Assembly (NCBI RefSeq): GCF_050749805.1
Contig: NZ_CP192738.1
Location: 2,232,001 to 2,296,000 of the forward strand
Reading direction: 5' to 3'
Source of the DNA: Hahella sp018986435
GTDB taxonomy: Bacteria > Pseudomonadota > Gammaproteobacteria > Pseudomonadales > Oleiphilaceae
DNA length: 64,000 bases
A model generated the notes under the pieces. That model saw only the letters and a program-made list of their open reading frames with translations, was not told the origin of the DNA and ran no database searches. Below, piece by piece: positions 58,529 to 64,000 of the stretch (the stretch's first letter is position 1; the number at the start of each line of letters is the position of its first letter). Both the position numbers and the translations under genes were made by a program.

Positions 58529-58541
58529 GGGGGGAAAGGCC

Positions 58542-60071
58542 TTAAAGCATTGGCGGCGTGACTCGGAATGGGGCGGGAATAGCTGGTGTTTCCTCTGTCA
58601 TCCCTTCGACTCCTGAGTTTGGGCCGTCTTCATTTTGAGCGACGCTGCCATCTTCCGCACTGGGCTGAGTCATCCATACTAGGACGTCGTAATAGCGACG
58701 GATATTCTGCACATAATGTACCGGCTCCCAGCCACGAGCGTAGCCGTAGCGAGTCTTCACATACCATTTCTTCTGTTGTAACAATGGCAGCGCCTGTTTG
58801 ACGTCAATCCATTTGTCCTGATCCATCCCTTGCATTTTCGCCAGCGCGCGGGCGTCTTCCAGGTGTCCAAGGCCGATATTGTAGGCGGCCAGCGCCATCC
58901 AGGTGCGATCTGGCTCCGCAATACGCTCTGATATACGCTGCTTGATGCGGCTGAAGTAACCTGCGCCGCCGAAGATGCTCTGCTCAGGATTAAGCCGGTT
59001 CTTGACGTTCATCTCCTTGGCGGTGGGCAGCGTCAGCATCATCAGCCCTCTTACGCCAGTAGGAGAAGTGGCGTATGGACGCCAGTGGGATTCCTGGTAA
59101 CCAATAGAAGCCAGCAGGCGCCAATCGACTTCGAATTTTTCAGACGCCTGTTTAAAAGTCGGCTCAAACTTAGGCAGTCTGTCTTTGATATGGCTGATAT
59201 AGGTGCGTGCACCCACGTAATTCAGCTGATTTACGTGCCCGAAATAGCGCTCCTGCAGATAGATCAGCGTGCCGTCTTCTTTGATTTGCTTAATGAATTC
59301 GTCCGCTTTCTGAATGAGGGACATGTCTTCGCCGGGTGGGAATATCCAGCTGATCTGTAACGGCTCCATTAAAGGAAAGGCTTCCCGTGCGCGGGGGAAC
59401 ATGGCCTTATGAATTTCGTATTCCCGGGAGTTGACGATGGCGTATTCGTATTCCCCTTCTTCAATCAGGCGCATGATTTCGGATGTTTCCATATCCGCCG
59501 CTTCCAGCCAGTCCATATCGGGAAGACGAGAATCTTTAACCTGCCGCAGGAACTCTGCTTGCGCCGTCTGCGCAGGGATAATCATTTTGCCCCCAATCAG
59601 ATCGTCTACCTGCTTTGGCTTGGGGCTGCCGTTTCGAAACAACACCAGAGGCTGAATTTCCAGATACTCAGAGCTGAAGCGGAGGCCGGGACTTTGCGCG
59701 GAAGCCGCCAGGCGACTCAGGCCGACAGCGGCCAGATTGGTGTAGTTTTGTTCGAGGACTGTGTAGGCTTCGTCAAGATCGCTGGCGACCCGCAGTCGCA
59801 ACTCGACGCCGAGATATTCCGAAAACTTTTTCGCCAGCTCATACTCAAAACCGGCGGGGCCGTCCCGGTCTTCATAATAAGTGGTGGGGGCGTTGCGAGT
59901 GATAACGTGAAGGACGCCCTCCTGCTCAATCTTCTCCAGCGTAGTAGGGCGGCTGCATGCGCTCAGGTTGGCGATAAGCGCTGCTGCGGTCAGCGTCTGA
60001 ATACCGCTCCTAATCAGTTTGTTCAGGAAACGTCCTGTTCGCCATGAATGAGTGCAGGCTGAAGCAAGCAA
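58542..60071 (-). CDS. mltF: Membrane-bound lytic transglycosylase MltF
   Basis: A 509-residue envelope enzyme that cleaves peptidoglycan. An amino-acid-binding-like (SBP3) regulatory domain (about 50-270) is followed by the SLT domain (about 300-440) with YQESHWRP, containing the catalytic Glu, then SPTGVRGLMMLT and AAYNIGLGHLEDAR. The N-terminus has a lipobox (LSAC, Cys39), suggesting a lipoprotein. The start is a TTG with no good ribosome site, so the first residues are uncertain. The C-terminal 45 residues are acidic and variable. Confidence 0.9.
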   Translation of the reverse strand: MLASACTHSWRTGRFLNKLIRSGIQTLTAAALIANLSACSRPTTLEKIEQEGVLHVITRNAPTTYYEDRDGPAGFEYELAKKFSEYLGVELRLRVASDLDEAYTVLEQNYTNLAAVGLSRLAASAQSPGLRFSSEYLEIQPLVLFRNGSPKPKQVDDLIGGKMIIPAQTAQAEFLRQVKDSRLPDMDWLEAADMETSEIMRLIEEGEYEYAIVNSREYEIHKAMFPRAREAFPLMEPLQISWIFPPGEDMSLIQKADEFIKQIKEDGTLIYLQERYFGHVNQLNYVGARTYISHIKDRLPKFEPTFKQASEKFEVDWRLLASIGYQESHWRPYATSPTGVRGLMMLTLPTAKEMNVKNRLNPEQSIFGGAGYFSRIKQRISERIAEPDRTWMALAAYNIGLGHLEDARALAKMQGMDQDKWIDVKQALPLLQQKKWYVKTRYGYARGWEPVHYVQNIRRYYDVLVWMTQPSAEDGSVAQNEDGPNSGVEGMTEETPAIPAPFRVTPPML

Positions 60072-60310
60072 TATCAGTTCCGGTTATAAACAAAGGGGCT
60101 CAATACTTAACAGTAACAAATCAAGTTGCAAGTTAACTGTAGTTAAACTGTGAAAAATCTTGTCGATTTATGTACAAAGCGTTACTGGCCCGGGTTAACC
60201 CGCAAGCTGCGCCGCGCTTATGGCGAGGCCTCTTAAAAGTGGCTCAATGGCTTGATATCTATTATCATTAGCGCCTCTTTTTTCCAGCCTAGAGGCCATC
60301 AGTCAGAGAT

Positions 60311-63300
60311 ATGTTTGAACTCCGTGGCGCACCAGCCCTCTCCCCATTTCGGCGCGAAAAACTACTCAAGAATATCCAGGAACAGGCTCCTGAAGTCCAG
60401 TCAGTGTATGCCGAATACATGCACTTCGTTGATTTGGAAGGAGACCTTTCCGCAGATCAACGCACCGTTCTGGATCGCTTGCTTCAATACGGGCCACAAG
60501 GTCAGAGCGAAATGCCAAGCGGCACTCTGTTTCTGGTTGTTCCCCGTCCCGGCACGATTTCTCCATGGTCGAGCAAGGCGACGGACATCGCACATAATTG
60601 CGGACTGACGGCGATACGTCGTATCGAAAGAGGCGTGGCTTACCATATTGGCAGCTCAGAACAACTGAGCAGCGAACGCCGCGCTGCGATTGCTGCGATT
60701 TTGCATGACCGCATGACGCAGTCCGTGTTCCATGAGATAGCGGGGGCGGAGCTTCTATTTGCTCATGCTGAGCCCAAGCCGATGACAACGGTCGATATCC
60801 TGGCTGATGGTCGTGACGCGTTGGCGGAGGCTAACCGCTCAATGGGGCTGGCTCTGGCGGAAGACGAAATTGACTATCTCACCAGCGCTTTCACTGAGTT
60901 GGGGCGCAACCCCACGGATGTTGAGCTGATGATGTTCGCTCAGGCGAACTCAGAACACTGTCGTCACAAGATCTTTAATGCGACCTGGGAAATTGATGGC
61001 GAAGCCCAGTCCCACTCGCTGTTTGGCATGATCCGCAACACCTATGAACAGGGCGGCGAAGACGTGCTCTCCGCGTATCGCGACAACGCAGCGGTAATTA
61101 AAGGCGGCCAGGGTGGACGTTTCTTCCCTGATCACCGAACCAAGGTTTATGGATATAACGTTGAAGATATTCATATCCTTATGAAGGTGGAGACGCACAA
61201 CCACCCAACGGCTATTTCTCCCTTCGCCGGCGCGTCAACGGGGTCCGGCGGAGAAATTCGCGATGAGGGCGCGACAGGCATTGGCGCCAAACCCAAAGCG
61301 GGTCTGACCGGCTTCACCGTTTCTAACCTTAATATTCCTGGTTATAAGCAGCCTTGGGAAGGCGATTACGGCAAACCGGAACGCATCGTATCCGCCTTGC
61401 AAATTATGCTGGATGGCCCGATTGGCGGCGCGGCGTTTAACAATGAATTTGGCCGGCCGGCGTTGTGTGGATACTTCCGTACCTATGAAGAACAGGTGCC
61501 TGGCGTAAACGGTGTTGAATGGCGGGGTTACCACAAGCCGATCATGATCGCTGGCGGCATGGGCAACATTCGCGGTTCCCATGTGGAAAAGAAAGATATA
61601 CCCGTCGACGCCAAGCTGATCGTATTGGGTGGTCCTGCGATGTTGATTGGTCTGGGTGGTGGAGCCGCGTCTTCCATGGACAGCGGCGCTGGCCAGGAGG
61701 ATCTCGACTTCGCCTCTGTACAACGGGATAACCCGGAAATGGAGAGACGTTGCCAGGAAGTGATTGATCGCTGCTGGCAGTTGGGGGATGACAACCCGAT
61801 TCTGTTTATCCATGACGTTGGCGCGGGCGGTTTGTCCAACGCATTGCCTGAGCTGGTAAAAGATGGCGGTCGCGGCGGATTGTTCGAACTACGGGATGTG
61901 CCTAACGATGAACCTGGCATGTCACCGCTGGAAATCTGGTGTAACGAATCTCAAGAGCGTTATGTCATGGCGGTTGCGGAGCAGGACATGGAGCTGTTTG
62001 ATCAGCTCTGTCGACGTGAGCGTTGTCCTTACGCGGTCGTAGGCTCTGCGACGGAAGAATTGAAGATTCAAGTCTCTGACGAATACTTTGCTAACAGCCC
62101 GGTAGATCTTCCGATGTCGGTTCTGTTTGGCAAACCGCCAAAAATGCACCGCACTATAGAGCGGAAGAGCTTCACTAAGCCCATTTTTGATTCCACTGCC
62201 TTGGACCTCAAAGAGGCGGCGGAGAGAATTCTCCGGTTGCCCAGTGTCGCGTCCAAGAGCTTCCTGATCACCATCGGCGACCGCTCTGTGACGGGAATGG
62301 TTTCCAGAGACCAGATGGTTGGCCCATGGCAGACGCCCGTTTCCGACGTGGCGGTAACTACGGCAAGTTTTGACACCTATCGCGGCGAAGCGATGGCGAT
62401 GGGGGAAAGAACGCCGATTGCGCTGATTGACCCTCCTTCATCCGGTCGTATGGCGGTAGGTGAGACGATTACCAACCTCGCCGCTGCAAAAATAGAAAAG
62501 CTGTCAGACATTAAACTGTCTGCGAACTGGATGGCAGCAGCCGGACATCCAGGTGAAGACGAGGCTTTGTTCGAAACGGTCAAAGCGGTAGGTATGGAGC
62601 TGTGCCCCAAGTTGGGTATCACCATTCCTGTGGGCAAAGACTCCATGTCTATGAAGACGGTATGGGAAGAGGGCGAGAAGCAGAAGTCCATGACTGCGCC
62701 TCTGTCGCTGATTGTCAGTGGTTTCGCGCCGGTTGAGGATGTACGCAAGACATTGACGCCAGAAATGGATATGTCCGCGCCATCCAAACTGCTACTTATA
62801 GACCTGGGTGCAGGTAAGAATCGATTGGGCGGCTCTGCGTTGGCGCAGGTTTATCGTTCCGTCGGCGCAGTGGCTCCGGATTTGGATAACCCTGAAGAGT
62901 TAGCGGCCTTTTTCGCATGCATCCAGAAGCTGAACGGAGAGGGCAAACTCAAGGCTTATCATGACCGTTCCGACGGCGGCGTGTTTACTACTTTGTGTGA
63001 AATGGCGTTCGCCAGCCGCTGCGGCATGACTATTTGCTTTGATGGTTTGGTAAAAGACCGTACTCACATCGCCCGCGAGTTGTTTAATGAAGAGCTCGGC
63101 GCTGTGGTGCAGGTATCCGAAGAGCATGTTGAGGATGTGAAGGCCTGTTTTGCTGACGCGGGATTGGCGGATCATGTTGTTGTATTGGGCGAGCCTCATG
63201 CCGACCAATCAGTCAAATTCCAGCATGAAGGACAAACCGTTCTTGGTTATAGCAGGGCTGCGTTACAAAAGATCTGGGCTGAGACCAGCTATCGTATGCA

Positions 63301-64000
63301 GGCCATGCGGGATAACAGCGAGTGTGCGGCCGAGGAATTCGCCACTATTGATGATGACAACGATCCGGGCTTGAGCGCCAAGCTTACTTACGACGTCAAC
63401 GAAGATATTGCAGCTCCCTTCGTTAATCGCGGCGCCAAGCCAAAAATTGTGGTGCTGCGAGAGCAGGGCGTGAATAGTCAGGCTGAAATGGCGGCGGCGT
63501 TCGATAGAGCCGGCTTCAGCGCGGTTGACGTGCATATGAGCGATATCCTGTCGGGCGCGGTCTCTCTGAGTCAGTTCAAAGCCTTGGCGGCGTGCGGCGG
63601 CTTCTCGTTTGGCGACGTATTAGGCGCGGGTGAGGGATGGGCTAAATCCATTCTGTTTAATGCTCGTGCAAGAGACCAGTTCGAGGCGTTCTTCCATCGC
63701 AAAGACACCTTCGCGCTTGGCGTCTGTAACGGCTGTCAGATGATTTCAAACCTGAAAGAACTGATTCCTGGCGCTGATTCCTGGCCGCGCTTTGTGCGTA
63801 ACCGCTCTGAACAGTACGAAGCTCGTGTTGCGATGGTGGAAGTGTTGGACTCGCCGTCCATATTGTTCCAAGGAATGGCGGGCTCCATGATGCCTATCGC
63901 AGTGGCGCATGGAGAAGGTCTGGCGGAAGTGGGTCCTGAAGGGGCATCGGCTTTAATGGCTCAGAAAAATGTGGCGCTGCGGTTTGTGGATAACTATGGC
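60311..64000 (+). CDS. purL: Phosphoribosylformylglycinamidine synthase (purL), 3' end cut
   Basis: The large FGAM synthase of purine biosynthesis, which converts FGAR and glutamine to FGAM with ATP. It runs to base 64000 with 1230 codons visible; the E. coli protein has 1295 residues, so only about 70 residues are missing. The ATG at 60311 begins MFELRGAPALSPFR. The PurS-like, AIRS-type (ANSEHCRHK, VETHNHPTAISPF) and glutaminase domains are in order. The glutaminase nucleophile is Cys1139 in GVCNGCQM. It is divergent from mltF, 239 bases away. Confidence 0.97.
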   Translation, partial: MFELRGAPALSPFRREKLLKNIQEQAPEVQSVYAEYMHFVDLEGDLSADQRTVLDRLLQYGPQGQSEMPSGTLFLVVPRPGTISPWSSKATDIAHNCGLTAIRRIERGVAYHIGSSEQLSSERRAAIAAILHDRMTQSVFHEIAGAELLFAHAEPKPMTTVDILADGRDALAEANRSMGLALAEDEIDYLTSAFTELGRNPTDVELMMFAQANSEHCRHKIFNATWEIDGEAQSHSLFGMIRNTYEQGGEDVLSAYRDNAAVIKGGQGGRFFPDHRTKVYGYNVEDIHILMKVETHNHPTAISPFAGASTGSGGEIRDEGATGIGAKPKAGLTGFTVSNLNIPGYKQPWEGDYGKPERIVSALQIMLDGPIGGAAFNNEFGRPALCGYFRTYEEQVPGVNGVEWRGYHKPIMIAGGMGNIRGSHVEKKDIPVDAKLIVLGGPAMLIGLGGGAASSMDSGAGQEDLDFASVQRDNPEMERRCQEVIDRCWQLGDDNPILFIHDVGAGGLSNALPELVKDGGRGGLFELRDVPNDEPGMSPLEIWCNESQERYVMAVAEQDMELFDQLCRRERCPYAVVGSATEELKIQVSDEYFANSPVDLPMSVLFGKPPKMHRTIERKSFTKPIFDSTALDLKEAAERILRLPSVASKSFLITIGDRSVTGMVSRDQMVGPWQTPVSDVAVTTASFDTYRGEAMAMGERTPIALIDPPSSGRMAVGETITNLAAAKIEKLSDIKLSANWMAAAGHPGEDEALFETVKAVGMELCPKLGITIPVGKDSMSMKTVWEEGEKQKSMTAPLSLIVSGFAPVEDVRKTLTPEMDMSAPSKLLLIDLGAGKNRLGGSALAQVYRSVGAVAPDLDNPEELAAFFACIQKLNGEGKLKAYHDRSDGGVFTTLCEMAFASRCGMTICFDGLVKDRTHIARELFNEELGAVVQVSEEHVEDVKACFADAGLADHVVVLGEPHADQSVKFQHEGQTVLGYSRAALQKIWAETSYRMQAMRDNSECAAEEFATIDDDNDPGLSAKLTYDVNEDIAAPFVNRGAKPKIVVLREQGVNSQAEMAAAFDRAGFSAVDVHMSDILSGAVSLSQFKALAACGGFSFGDVLGAGEGWAKSILFNARARDQFEAFFHRKDTFALGVCNGCQMISNLKELIPGADSWPRFVRNRSEQYEARVAMVEVLDSPSILFQGMAGSMMPIAVAHGEGLAEVGPEGASALMAQKNVALRFVDNYG

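Overview
The window is a stretch of chromosome from a gammaproteobacterium. Gene content and order (rluC-HAD-sppA-maf-yceD-rpmF-plsX-fab cluster, acnB, miaE, a tRNA block before tig-clpP-clpX-lon-hupB-ppiD, a DUF349 protein, recX, mltF-purL) resemble marine Oceanospirillales/Pseudomonadales, and Hahella is the best guess. The species assignment is inference from synteny; nothing here proves it. I see no insertion sequence, prophage, CRISPR array or replication origin.

Layout. 1-9144: end of rluC, a HAD phosphatase, SppA and convergent Maf, then the envelope and lipid cluster yceD-rpmF-plsX-fabD-fabG-acpP-pabC-mltG-tmk. This cluster lacks fabH, fabF and holB at their usual places. 9150-18276: acnB, miaE, ppiB-lpxH, glnS, cysS and folD. 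18547-19097: a tRNA operon (Pro, Arg, His, Leu) with a recognisable promoter. 19216-27923: the protein-quality-control block tig, clpP, clpX, lon, hupB, tRNA-Asp and ppiD, with a sigma32-like promoter before lon and a sigma70 promoter before hupB.

27924-36762: a more lineage-specific region. It starts with an operon of a secreted C39 peptidase, a coiled-coil plus beta-barrel outer-membrane protein, a FadL/OmpP1-family porin and a DUF4124/MalM-like periplasmic protein. The first two genes recall FapD and FapF of the Pseudomonas functional-amyloid system, but no amyloid subunit is present. Convergent to it are a secreted polysaccharide deacetylase and a DnaJ-related protein, then DUF547, ttcA and a small membrane protein. 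36763-37232 holds a likely structured non-coding RNA ending in a strong terminator.

37233-48256: accessory metabolism and signalling. An aldehyde dehydrogenase and an acetolactate-synthase-like enzyme form a pair. They are followed by an orphan MASE1-CHASE-PAS histidine kinase, a large protein I do not recognise, a solitary vgrG and an HTH-domain protein. 48360-64000: prc protease, a beta-oxidation pair (FadJ-like and thiolase), a ComFB-like protein, a long DUF349 protein, recX, mltF and the 5' nineteen-twentieths of purL, which runs off the end.

The items most worth following up are the Fap-like secretion operon without a visible substrate, the candidate small RNA at about 36,970-37,072, the unknown gene at 43414, a near-leaderless yceD mRNA, and a 17-bp palindrome in the fabD promoter region.
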